A DNA stretch of 64,000 nucleotides from Chamaelirium japonicum (lineage: Eukaryota; Streptophyta; Magnoliopsida; Liliales; Melanthiaceae): assembly GCA_947650365.1 (NCBI GenBank), contig OX393552.1, positions 50,119,873-50,183,872 on the forward strand, written 5' to 3'. A model generated the notes under the pieces. It had not been told where the DNA came from. It saw only the letters and a program-made list of their open reading frames with translations, and made no database searches. Made by a program: the position numbers and the translations under genes. This document shows, in pieces, positions 54,067 to 64,000 of the stretch (the first letter of the stretch is position 1; the number at the start of each line of letters is the position of its first letter).

Positions 54067-54425
54067 GGTGGATAGTCAACGAGCAATAGGAAGGTCGACG
54101 ACGGGCTGCAGGAGTTCCGACAGAGGACTAGCGGGCTGCAGGAGGGCTGGCGGATAGTCAGCGGGCTGCAGAAGGGCTGGCGATGGGATGCAGAAGGTCC
54201 GACAGATGGCTGATGGGCTATAGGAAGGGCCGACGGAAGACCAGCAAGCTGTAAAAGGGTCGACGGATAGTTGGCGGGCTGCAAGAGGACCGACGGCAGG
54301 CTGACGGGCTGCAGGAGGGCCGGTGGCAGGCTGGTAGGCTGCAGGAAGGGCCGACGGAGGACCGGATGGTTGCAGGAGGGCCGATGGATAGTCGGCGGGT
54401 TGTAGGAGGCCCGGCGGTGGGCTAG
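54067..54425. repeat. GGGCTGCAGGAGGGCCGG minisatellite
   Basis: About ten units of roughly 33-35 bp with GGGCTGCAGGAGGGCCG and GATAGTCGGC. The Ty1-copia element inserted at its right edge. Confidence 0.75.
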
Positions 54426-56546
54426 TGTTGGAAGTTAATCCGGGTCAGAGGCTCGCAGCGGAAACGATTTGGCGGTCGAAAGACCGTTCATGGTGCACGT
54501 TACACGATTTAATTTTTCACAGAAACTAATCTACATATGTGTGCATGTGTATGCACGAGAATCGAAAACCCCTAACGGCAATCTAGCGTAATGATTAACT
54601 AGCATGGATGCAAATCATAATGCTCGCTAGATCTATATGTTAGATTACACATACCTTTCGTACGGATCTTTTAACCGCGGAGGATTGTCTTCTTTGTCGA
54701 TGGAGACGGAAGATCGTTCGCGAAGATGCCGACGGTACGAATGGAGATGTTGCCTTCTTGTTCACCCGATCTCACACGATGCACGGAATGTCGCTCTCGG
54801 ATCTCTGAGTGCCTCCGAAGAACGACCCTTCTCCTTCTTCAGAACTCCACGCGAGGAAGACGAAGTAGCAAGCGGGAAACGGGAGATGAAACGGGAGAGA
54901 ACTCGAGAGATGAGAGAGAGGGGGGTTCGGTTTTTCTAGTGCATGGGGCCGGCGCCCATAGGTGCCTTTATAGGGCCGGCCAACACCCCTTGGATAAGGA
55001 TCCAAGGGGATATTAACCCCCTCTCATTATCTCTCTTTTATCTCTCCGCGTATTTATCCGTTTTCCCACTTTTTAGGGCTCGATTTTAACCGATTTATCG
55101 CCCCATCCCTATCCATATGGCCGGCCCTATAGATGAGGGATTCTTATCCCTACATCATAGGGCCGGCCCTAGTGAGGTGTCCCACCACTAGGTTCGGCCA
55201 ACAGTGAGGTCCGGCAGAGTGAGGTCTTTTACCAAAACGCCCCGACGCCTCATTTTGACCATTTCTAGCGTGCGATACCTAACGGCCATTACTTAAGTGA
55301 TATCTACTAGTTACTTACTATTAACTGAGGCCACCGGAGGGTGCCTCTAGCATAGTCAACTAGTCAACTCGCAACATACCCCGGTGCATCGCACCTATGC
55401 AGCGAAGTTCACTTATGGCTAGGGATTACTACATACGACTCTGTACTAATCCCGGGCTCAACCCTTAGTACTCGTATGTAGTTACGCATCTACCGTGCTC
55501 TAGTGCCAAGCACACACGGAGCGTATACTTCTTTCTTCCTCCTGCTTATGGTGTTCCGAGGAGACGGTTCAAGAACCGTACATAATGTTGATAAGGTGGA
55601 ACCATCAGGGACCGGGGTTCATGGCTTCCAACTCAAGCTCGATCGACACACTACCCGAGTGTACCATCGATCCTCTGAGCTCGAGTTAACCTGCGTAGCC
55701 ACCCAGAGTGCGACGCAGGCTGCACTCCAATTCACCCAGACTTACTATGTTCTCCATCATACCCCTGCTCTCCGCTCAGTAGTGGTAAACCCGCTGTCCC
55801 TCCACTTGATGCCATGATTCACTTCGAGCGGTGAAGACTACCGTCAGACTCGAATGATCATATGACTTGGTTCCTTCCAGGTTGACCTATACATCGTACC
55901 TCTGATTACCCCGTCGAGTAATCGAACCCGGTCAACAGTCAAACTGATGACCACCAGGCCTGGGTTTGGTACAGTGTAAGTCACACCAAGGAACGCACCT
56001 CCCATCAGGGGTGTGGATGGCCTGCAGGAGTGACACGCTAATGCAACGCCAGCCGGGTAACCCAGTACACCGTGGTTTTGGATCACTGCATATGGACCCT
56101 CACACATTGGTGCGCCAAAGCACCACGCAACTGGTTAGTCCATCAGTCGTGGTTCCTCAGGGTTTAGGACCGTTTTACCCTAAGCAGAAACACGGCTTAG
56201 TGTACCAGTGTCTGCTCACTGATCTGTACACCGTGTTAGTTCCGTTCAGCCACAGACACTGTGCCTGGTGATGACCATGGTGAAGACATCCCATGAACTG
56301 TCATCGCCAACAGCTTAACATGATGAGGCGACCAACCTGATCATAGCTGCGAACTTATTTAGGTTATACGGGACCAATCCACTCAGTCTTCAACTCAGTG
56401 GACTACCATATAACCATGGCTCTCTGTTCTCAAAAGAACACGTAACTATGTTACGCACCTATATGCATCTCATATATTAATAACTATCAATCTTTATTAG
56501 ACCAAAACATAAAGTTTTACAAGCTTAGAACACATCAATCCTAACA
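54426..56546 (-). mobile_element. 3' LTR of the intact Ty1-copia element
   Basis: 2,121 bp; minus-strand start TGTTAGGATTGATG and end AACTTCCAACA. It repeats with an offset of 7,850 at 62,276. Over the 1,725 bp visible in both LTRs I saw a single difference (A at 55,950, G at 63,800). The base pairs left of it, GCTAG, are the expected 5-bp duplication, whose partner would lie outside the window. Confidence 0.95.
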
Positions 56547-56560
56547 ATCTCCCACTTGGT
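56547..56560 (-). other. Polypurine tract of the Ty1-copia element
   Basis: Minus strand ACCAAGTGGGAGAT between the pol stop and the 3' LTR; the plus-strand DNA primer site of the element. Confidence 0.9.
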
Positions 56561-59500
56561 CTAGCGAAGCAAAACGGTTTTGACTCCCATCGCGTCCACA
56601 TGTCGCTCGAATGCCTTGGTAGGTATTGCCTTTGTGAAAGGATCAGCAACATTATCTGTAGATGCAATCTGTGTCACCGCTACTCGCCCTTGCTTTTGAA
56701 ACTGCCGAATCAAGTGGAACTTGCGCTCGATGTGCTTCCCCTTTTGGTGATGTCTTGGCTCCTTTGCTTGTGCTACCGCCCCACTATTATCGCAGTAAAG
56801 CACAATAGGTAACTGGGCCTCTGGTACGCACCCTAAATCCGTAAGGAATTTCTTGAGCCATACCGCCTCTTTGGCTGCCTCGCACGCTGCAACGTACTCA
56901 GCCTCTGTGGTAGAGTCTGCGATGCATTTCTGCTTCACACTCTGCCAACTAACCGCTCCTCCTCCTAGCATAAACACAAAACCTGATGTCGACTTCCTGG
57001 ATTCCAAATCTGACATAAAGTCAGAATCTGTATATCCAATCGGCGTCAGTTCTTGTCCAGTGTAAACCAACTCATAGTCCCTTGTTCTACGAAGGTACTT
57101 GAGTATACACTTCACAGCTGTCCAGTGATCTGGACCCGGATTCGACTGAAACCGACCCATCATGCCTACTGCGAAACAGATATCTGGCCTTGTACAATGC
57201 ATAGCATACATTAGACTACCCAATGCCGAGGCATAAGGTATCTTCTGCATTTCTGTTCTCTCCTCAGGTGTCTTAGGACATTGATCCTTAGACAGTTTTA
57301 TGCCATGTCTAAATGGCACAAAACCCTTCTTGGAGTTTTGCATGTCAAATCTAGCCATAACCTTATCTATATACGCAGCCTGTGACAGCGAGAGAATCTT
57401 GTTCTGGCGATCACGTGTTACCTTGATCCCCAAAACATAACTCGCTTCACCTAGGTCTTTCATATCGAACTGTGTTGACAACCAGACCTTTACCGTTGAC
57501 AATGTTCCTACATCATTTCCAATGAGCAGAATATCGTCTACGTAAAGTATCAAATATACTACTGTGGTCTTATCAGTCCTCTTGTATACACATGGTTCAT
57601 CCTCGTTTTGAGTAAATCCATATGACTGGATTGCCTGATCAAAACGGATGTTCCAACTTCTAGATGCTTGCTTTAGTCCATAAATGGACTTCTGCAACTT
57701 GCAAACTAGATGTTCCTGACCCTCTGACTCAAAGCCTGGTGGCTGAATCATATAAATGTCTTCTTCCAAATTTCCATTAAGGAATGCTGTCTTGACATCC
57801 ATTTGCCAGATCTCCCAGTCATAATGGGCTGCAATGGATAGGAGGATCCGAATAGACTTTATCATAGCTACCGGCGAGAAGGTTTCGTCAAAGTCGATCC
57901 CTTCTCTCTGGGTGTAACCCTTGGTAACTAATCTAGCTTTATAAGTCTCTATTGTACCATCGGATCCTCTCTTCTTCTTATACACCCACTTACACCCAAT
58001 AGGTTTAATATTGGATGATGGTGTAACAAGAGTCCAGACTGCGTTATGGGACATTGATTCAATTTCTACCTCCATAGCCTTTTGCCAGTCAGAGCTGTCA
58101 GAAGCTCCCACTGCCTCATCGTAGCTCAGTGGGTCATCCTCCTGACACTCTGGATCAACCAATAAGGTTTCTCCATAGTATCTGTCAGGAGCTCTGATGT
58201 TTCTCCCACTGCGACGAGGTAGTGGTGGTGTTACAGGATTAACAGGTTCTACAGTATCTGGTATATTATTATCTGTAATGTCAGTTCCCACTATGCTTTT
58301 GGATGCGCTATCTGAGCTAATACCCAGCAGTTCATCCAGAACTACCTTACTAGTAGGTTTGTGGTCCACAATATAATCCTGTTCTAGGAAATAGGCGTTC
58401 GTAGAAACGATCACTTTCTTTTCCTCAGGATCATAAAATAGACCACCTTTGGTCTCCTTGGAATACCCTACAAATAAGCATACTCTGGTTTTAGTTTCCA
58501 TCTTTTCCCTCTTATCCCTTCGCACATGTGCAGGGCATCCCCATATTCTGAAATGCTGTATCAATGGCTTTCGCTTTGACCACAGTTCTCTAGGGGTCAG
58601 AGGCACTGACTTAGACGGAACGTGATTCAGAATATAAACTGCTGTTTGTAGGGCATATCCCCAAAAGGTCATTGGTAAACTGGCGTAACTCATCATGCTA
58701 CGAACCATGTCCAACAAGGTTCGATTCCTTCTCTCGGAAACTCCATTCTGTTGTGGGGTACCTGGAGCAGTTAACTGGGTTTTTATCCCATGCTCCACCA
58801 TATACCCTAGGAACTCGTCAGATAGGTATTTACCTCCTCGATCAGATCGAAGGGTTTTTATATATTTACCTGTCTGCTTTTCTACTTCAGCCCTGAACTC
58901 TTTGAACATGTCAAAGGATTCCGACTTCCGATGCATCAGGTAAATGTAACCATATCTTGAGTAATCATCAATGAATGTGATGAAATACTCATGGCCTCCT
59001 ATCGCCTTGACGTTCATGGGTCCACATACATCCGAATGGATTAACTCTAATACCTCAGTGGCTCTTACTCCTTTGCCTTTAAAGGACCTCTTGGTCATCT
59101 TGCCTTCCAGGCAGGATTCACAGGTGGGAAGGATCTCCGTAGGATCTGTTTCCAGAAGCCCGGCCTTCACCATTCTATGGATCCTATCTAAGGCAATATG
59201 CCCAAGTCGTAAGTGCCACAGGTGGGTTAAATTTTTCGATGGATTCTTACGCTTAGATGAATTAACATTAAATGCTGAAGTTATTATGTTATCCTTTTCA
59301 AATTTAGGACTCACAACATAGAGATGATTCTGAACCATTCCTCTTATTATAAAAGTTCCATTCAGTTTAAACGACACACCAGAAGCATCAAAATAAACTG
59401 AATAACCTTCATTAACTAAAGAAGAAACAGAAATTAAGTTACGTCGCAAGGACGGTACATAAAAGACATCTCTAAGTGTCAAAGTCTTATTATTCGAAAA

Positions 59501-60526
59501 ACTAAGATTAACATCTCCAATAGCTTCAGCAGCAGCCACGGCCTCAGTTCCCATGCTCAGGGTCACTTCTCCATCAAGCAATCTTCTGCTTTCCCGAAAC
59601 CCCTGAAGAGAGTTACAGGCATGGTTAGTGGATCCAGAATCCACAATCCAACTAGCAAAAGTACTATTACTTGAAAGAAATGATTCAACAACTAAGAGTT
59701 GTAGATTACCTTCACCAGCATTCTGAGGCTTCTTGCAGTCCTTCTTCCAATGACCCTTCTGGCCACACCGGAAGCACTTCGTGCCCGGTTTCTTTGATTC
59801 TCCAGACCCAGAGGCTCCAGCAGAGTCCTGCACAGGCAATGACTTAGGTTTCCTTTTATGTTTCTTGCCCTGAGGTTTACCAGGCTTCTTGAAGGATCTG
59901 CGTTGCACGTGAAGTGCTTCGCCCTTCTGCTTGAAGCCATCCTCAGCTGCCTGGAGAGCTCCCAGAAGCTCTGCATTTGTCATAGCCAACTTGTTCAAAT
60001 TAAAGTTGGTGACAAAGCCTTCAAAGGCTCCAGACAGTGACGAGAGGAAGATGTCTGTCATCACCTCGCCTTCTAGCACAATGTCCATGGTAGCTAGTTC
60101 GTTCTGGAACCCAAACATTTTCATCATGTGTTCCCGAACCAGCATCCCATTGGACATCTTAGTGCCGACGAGTTTCTTGATGGTAAGGTATCGCGTAACG
60201 CGATTGTGACCTTCAAACATCTCCTTCAAATACAACATCATGTCAGAAGCGTCGGGCATCTCCTCGACTTGCTTCTGCAGAGTTGTTTGCAAGGATGCTA
60301 TAATATAGCATTTACATATCTCATTGGATTCCTTCCAGTCAGTGAATGCCTTTAACTGTGCATCTGTGGCATTGGGTCCTGGCAAATCTGGCTCAGGGTC
60401 ATTAAGGGCTGTCATATGTTTACCAATCCTTAGGACCAGGTACAGGTTGCGCTTCCAGTCCTCATAGTTGGGACCGGTAAGTTTGTGGTCATTTAGGATA
60501 GCGGACAGGGGGTCTAACTTAGTCAT
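56561..60526 (-). CDS. Ty1-copia gag-pol polyprotein (intact)
   Basis: 1,321 codons in one frame. Gag spans about 1-250 and ends in a CCHC zinc knuckle [14 protein letters not shown] (251-264) that binds RNA. The protease has DSGST (296-300). Integrase has an HHCC region (H438, H443, C469, C472) and the D,D,E residues near 499, 520 and 598 ([26 protein letters not shown]). Reverse transcriptase covers [10 protein letters not shown] and YVDDIL (about 995). RNase H ends with CDNSGAVAQ and HIERKFH. The order integrase before RT is diagnostic of Ty1-copia. No stop or frameshift, so it is potentially active in copying itself in cytoplasmic particles. The start at 60,526 gives [20 protein letters not shown], a usual copia Gag N-terminus. 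Lineage not assigned. Plus-strand frames over it are shadows. Confidence 0.96.
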   Translation of the reverse strand: MTKLDPLSAILNDHKLTGPNYEDWKRNLYLVLRIGKHMTALNDPEPDLPGPNATDAQLKAFTDWKESNEICKCYIIASLQTTLQKQVEEMPDASDMMLYLKEMFEGHNRVTRYLTIKKLVGTKMSNGMLVREHMMKMFGFQNELATMDIVLEGEVMTDIFLSSLSGAFEGFVTNFNLNKLAMTNAELLGALQAAEDGFKQKGEALHVQRRSFKKPGKPQGKKHKRKPKSLPVQDSAGASGSGESKKPGTKCFRCGQKGHWKKDCKKPQNAGEGNLQLLVVESFLSSNSTFASWIVDSGSTNHACNSLQGFRESRRLLDGEVTLSMGTEAVAAAEAIGDVNLSFSNNKTLTLRDVFYVPSLRRNLISVSSLVNEGYSVYFDASGVSFKLNGTFIIRGMVQNHLYVVSPKFEKDNIITSAFNVNSSKRKNPSKNLTHLWHLRLGHIALDRIHRMVKAGLLETDPTEILPTCESCLEGKMTKRSFKGKGVRATEVLELIHSDVCGPMNVKAIGGHEYFITFIDDYSRYGYIYLMHRKSESFDMFKEFRAEVEKQTGKYIKTLRSDRGGKYLSDEFLGYMVEHGIKTQLTAPGTPQQNGVSERRNRTLLDMVRSMMSYASLPMTFWGYALQTAVYILNHVPSKSVPLTPRELWSKRKPLIQHFRIWGCPAHVRRDKREKMETKTRVCLFVGYSKETKGGLFYDPEEKKVIVSTNAYFLEQDYIVDHKPTSKVVLDELLGISSDSASKSIVGTDITDNNIPDTVEPVNPVTPPLPRRSGRNIRAPDRYYGETLLVDPECQEDDPLSYDEAVGASDSSDWQKAMEVEIESMSHNAVWTLVTPSSNIKPIGCKWVYKKKRGSDGTIETYKARLVTKGYTQREGIDFDETFSPVAMIKSIRILLSIAAHYDWEIWQMDVKTAFLNGNLEEDIYMIQPPGFESEGQEHLVCKLQKSIYGLKQASRSWNIRFDQAIQSYGFTQNEDEPCVYKRTDKTTVVYLILYVDDILLIGNDVGTLSTVKVWLSTQFDMKDLGEASYVLGIKVTRDRQNKILSLSQAAYIDKVMARFDMQNSKKGFVPFRHGIKLSKDQCPKTPEERTEMQKIPYASALGSLMYAMHCTRPDICFAVGMMGRFQSNPGPDHWTAVKCILKYLRRTRDYELVYTGQELTPIGYTDSDFMSDLESRKSTSGFVFMLGGGAVSWQSVKQKCIADSTTEAEYVAACEAAKEAVWLKKFLTDLGCVPEAQLPIVLYCDNSGAVAQAKEPRHHQKGKHIERKFHLIRQFQKQGRVAVTQIASTDNVADPFTKAIPTKAFERHVDAMGVKTVLLR

Positions 60527-62261
60527 CTGAAAATAAAGATTGAATAATGAGTATGCATTAAAAACTTATTTTATGGATTTTTAAAACAAGCTAATTATAT
60601 CCATATGTCGACGCTACCCTCAAGCGAAGTCATTACCATGGATCAATTAACCATGTATGTAAGATCTCGGAATCGACTGTACCTGCCCTAGGGGGCATCA
60701 TACAGCGTCAATCCGCTCACATGGGCCTTTTCCTTGACCCTATCCAAATCTGCCAACTAAGGGCTGTGATGGACCATGGTTATCTTTCGGCCAGTACCAC
60801 GTGATCACCGTTGTCTTCGCAACGAATACCTCACGTGTACTTAGGATGCTTACCCACGAGCCTAAGCAATTACGACACGGGAGTTCATGCGGCCCCCACT
60901 AGGGTGGGATGAAAAGCCCTTCTCTCCTGGCCCCGTAATCGCCATATCCACAGGGAGGTCATTAAGTAATTTGGCATGGAAACACACAGCTCCCACCCTA
61001 GGGGGTGTGAAGTTATGCATCCCCACCCAAACACAAAATGACTGGCCGTGGAGGCCAGAGGATCTTTTAAAAGTCCTCTCTTGCATCCCTTATAATTCTG
61101 AGGGTTATTTTACGAGTATGAATTTATGCAAATGCAAAGGTAGCGACCTCCTAAATACTAGACCCTGGTCACACCATGCTCCCACTAGCGTTCAAACCTT
61201 TCGCCTAGCATTAATCACTCTCGGAATATCATAGTCCCTGCCTCAAGTGGATTTCTCCATTCAAGGGTCACATTACATATTCCAAGAGTATCGATGCTTT
61301 GCAAAATTGGTTATCACGCTAATGCTCTGGAGCTAATCCTAGAGTCAGACTCACTGGAAAGGACTCCCACTAGTCATGGCGCCTCGCTTATAGATTTGAC
61401 AATTGATGTTCAATGGATCTCCATCTCATCTTTGATTTCGATGCTGGCCAAATAGGCACACCCGACTAGTCGGGTGCTCTCCTAATGGTGGCATAACCAT
61501 ATGTGATGGGATCCCACTAACATCAAAAGTCAACTAAATAATAGGCGTCATCTAGCGGGATCCTAACCTCAAACAGTCGCTTGGACCGGAGGGGAAAGGC
61601 ATCCCTCTGAAAACTGATAATCATATTATCTCATCGGGGTTCGATATGAAGCATAAAGAACTAATTAAAGAAAGCAACCATAAAAACTGAATTAAGTTCA
61701 GGGTCCGACCCCTGAACCTAATTAGCACAGCGCAGGCCTCTAGCTTTCTTCGCAAGGTTCCTCGGTCCGGCTCCTCCGTCGCGCTTGCGAACACTTTGCC
61801 GGATCGTCTTCATCCTCCAGGGTTCCGCTTCCGCTCCCGATGGTGGATTTCTTTGGCACGTCTTTCTTCTCGATCTGTAACTGAAAAAGTCTAGTACGCT
61901 ACGAGCAAGTGCTCGGTCGTACACAATTTCCTAGAAAGAAAAGAAAACACACCTAGAAAAAAGGCCATGGGAAACCGAGGATGGACAAACCCCATCACTC
62001 GCCCAATCTATGGCTCAATTACATATCCACACACAGAAAGCAAATCCAGACAATTGCTAACTCGGGGTCCGACCCCCGGTAGCAAGCACAAAGCATAGAT
62101 CTAGATTTTTTATAGCGGCGCCCTGCAAGAATGATTAATAGAACAAGCACAATCTATATATATGCATGATCTAAGCGTATGAACCCCGATGATCTCACGC
62201 ATTCATCATGCGCACACATGTTAGTTTCATGAAAAAACGTGAAACGCACACCACTAATGCG
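60527..62261 (-). other. Untranslated leader of the Ty1-copia element
   Basis: 1.7 kb between the primer binding site and gag. No conserved domain; the frames 60,862-61,086 and 61,718-61,924 are unrecognised. Such long leaders hold packaging signals, which I cannot delimit. Confidence 0.7.
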
Positions 62262-62273
62262 GCTCTGATACCA
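62262..62273 (-). other. Primer binding site for initiator tRNA-Met
   Basis: Minus strand TGGTATCAGAGC, two bases inside the 5' LTR end, the standard copia PBS complementary to the 3' end of tRNA-iMet. Confidence 0.95.
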
Positions 62274-62275
62274 AT

Positions 62276-64000
62276 TGTTGGAAGTTAATCCGGGTCAGAG
62301 GCTCGCAGCGGAAACGATTTGGCGGTCGAAAGACCGTTCATGGTGCACGTTACACGATTTAATTTTTCACAGAAACTAATCTACATATGTGTGCATGTGT
62401 ATGCACGAGAATCGAAAACCCCTAACGGCAATCTAGCGTAATGATTAACTAGCATGGATGCAAATCATAATGCTCGCTAGATCTATATGTTAGATTACAC
62501 ATACCTTTCGTACGGATCTTTTAACCGCGGAGGATTGTCTTCTTTGTCGATGGAGACGGAAGATCGTTCGCGAAGATGCCGACGGTACGAATGGAGATGT
62601 TGCCTTCTTGTTCACCCGATCTCACACGATGCACGGAATGTCGCTCTCGGATCTCTGAGTGCCTCCGAAGAACGACCCTTCTCCTTCTTCAGAACTCCAC
62701 GCGAGGAAGACGAAGTAGCAAGCGGGAAACGGGAGATGAAACGGGAGAGAACTCGAGAGATGAGAGAGAGGGGGGTTCGGTTTTTCTAGTGCATGGGGCC
62801 GGCGCCCATAGGTGCCTTTATAGGGCCGGCCAACACCCCTTGGATAAGGATCCAAGGGGATATTAACCCCCTCTCATTATCTCTCTTTTATCTCTCCGCG
62901 TATTTATCCGTTTTCCCACTTTTTAGGGCTCGATTTTAACCGATTTATCGCCCCATCCCTATCCATATGGCCGGCCCTATAGATGAGGGATTCTTATCCC
63001 TACATCATAGGGCCGGCCCTAGTGAGGTGTCCCACCACTAGGTTCGGCCAACAGTGAGGTCCGGCAGAGTGAGGTCTTTTACCAAAACGCCCCGACGCCT
63101 CATTTTGACCATTTCTAGCGTGCGATACCTAACGGCCATTACTTAAGTGATATCTACTAGTTACTTACTATTAACTGAGGCCACCGGAGGGTGCCTCTAG
63201 CATAGTCAACTAGTCAACTCGCAACATACCCCGGTGCATCGCACCTATGCAGCGAAGTTCACTTATGGCTAGGGATTACTACATACGACTCTGTACTAAT
63301 CCCGGGCTCAACCCTTAGTACTCGTATGTAGTTACGCATCTACCGTGCTCTAGTGCCAAGCACACACGGAGCGTATACTTCTTTCTTCCTCCTGCTTATG
63401 GTGTTCCGAGGAGACGGTTCAAGAACCGTACATAATGTTGATAAGGTGGAACCATCAGGGACCGGGGTTCATGGCTTCCAACTCAAGCTCGATCGACACA
63501 CTACCCGAGTGTACCATCGATCCTCTGAGCTCGAGTTAACCTGCGTAGCCACCCAGAGTGCGACGCAGGCTGCACTCCAATTCACCCAGACTTACTATGT
63601 TCTCCATCATACCCCTGCTCTCCGCTCAGTAGTGGTAAACCCGCTGTCCCTCCACTTGATGCCATGATTCACTTCGAGCGGTGAAGACTACCGTCAGACT
63701 CGAATGATCATATGACTTGGTTCCTTCCAGGTTGACCTATACATCGTACCTCTGATTACCCCGTCGAGTAATCGAACCCGGTCAACAGTCAAACTGATGG
63801 CCACCAGGCCTGGGTTTGGTACAGTGTAAGTCACACCAAGGAACGCACCTCCCATCAGGGGTGTGGATGGCCTGCAGGAGTGACACGCTAATGCAACGCC
63901 AGCCGGGTAACCCAGTACACCGTGGTTTTGGATCACTGCATATGGACCCTCACACATTGGTGCGCCAAAGCACCACGCAACTGGTTAGTCCATCAGTCGT
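62276..64000 (-). mobile_element. 5' LTR of the intact Ty1-copia element, cut by the window end
   Basis: First 1,725 bp (in plus direction) of the second LTR. By analogy with the other LTR it should reach about 64,396. Confidence 0.95.

Noticed and set aside
58672..59321. Plus-strand frames across the copia pol
   Set aside because: Antisense shadows of the 1,321-codon gag-pol frame.
62487..63957. Several small open frames repeated at both ends of the copia element
   Set aside because: They lie within the LTRs and are repeated only because LTRs are duplicated; no domain recognised.

Overview
This window is nuclear DNA of a flowering plant. The evidence is plant-type transposons (Ty1-copia, Ty3-gypsy, hAT, Mutator-like, PIF/Harbinger, a tRNA-derived SINE), snoRNA promoters with the plant upstream sequence element (USE, RTCCCACATCG), and a captured fragment of a plant shugoshin gene. 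I see no intact ordinary protein-coding host gene. The only long intact reading frame is the gag-pol of a young Ty1-copia element.

Layout. (1) From 1 to about 43.3 kb the window is a mosaic tandem array with three higher-order units, starting near 1, 17.6 and 33.1 kb. Each unit has an A block: a decayed Ty3-gypsy reverse-transcriptase fragment, a candidate hairpin RNA and a fold-back MITE. It then has one or two P blocks built from a degenerate monomer of roughly 170 bp, loaded with paired hAT elements, a PIF-type MITE and a gypsy-like LTR on the minus strand. Each P block ends in a U3 snoRNA locus. A blocks 2 and 3 (17.57-21.85 and 33.13-37.41 kb) are almost identical with a 15,563-bp offset.

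(2) The array carries seven U3 snoRNA loci, all on the plus strand. Two are full length with a USE, a TATA-like box and a T7 terminator (17,654 and 33,217). One is full length but diverged (43,100), two lack the 3' third (11,071 and 26,416), and two are promoters cut off by a Ty1-copia fragment (15,669 and 31,212). Both best copies have a hAT element inserted just upstream of the USE.

(3) A block 1 contains a 3.9-kb terminal-inverted-repeat element (2,348-6,278) holding spliced-gene-like exons of a shugoshin coiled coil, so it looks like a Pack-MULE. A 1-kb deletion derivative sits at the same site in unit 2, and unit 3 has the empty site.

(4) From 43.4 to 48.7 kb lies a 5.3-kb LTR-type element flanked by a 5-bp duplication and with no coding region, most simply a solo LTR. 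(5) From 48.7 to 54.4 kb there are hAT elements, an AT-rich stretch, a small LTR and GC-rich minisatellites. (6) From 54,426 to the window end is a young Ty1-copia element on the minus strand with 2.1-kb LTRs; its 5' LTR runs out of the window.

Reading of the whole: a U3 snoRNA neighbourhood was amplified by unequal exchange while transposons accumulated in it. Identity statements are by eye; no alignment or database search was run.
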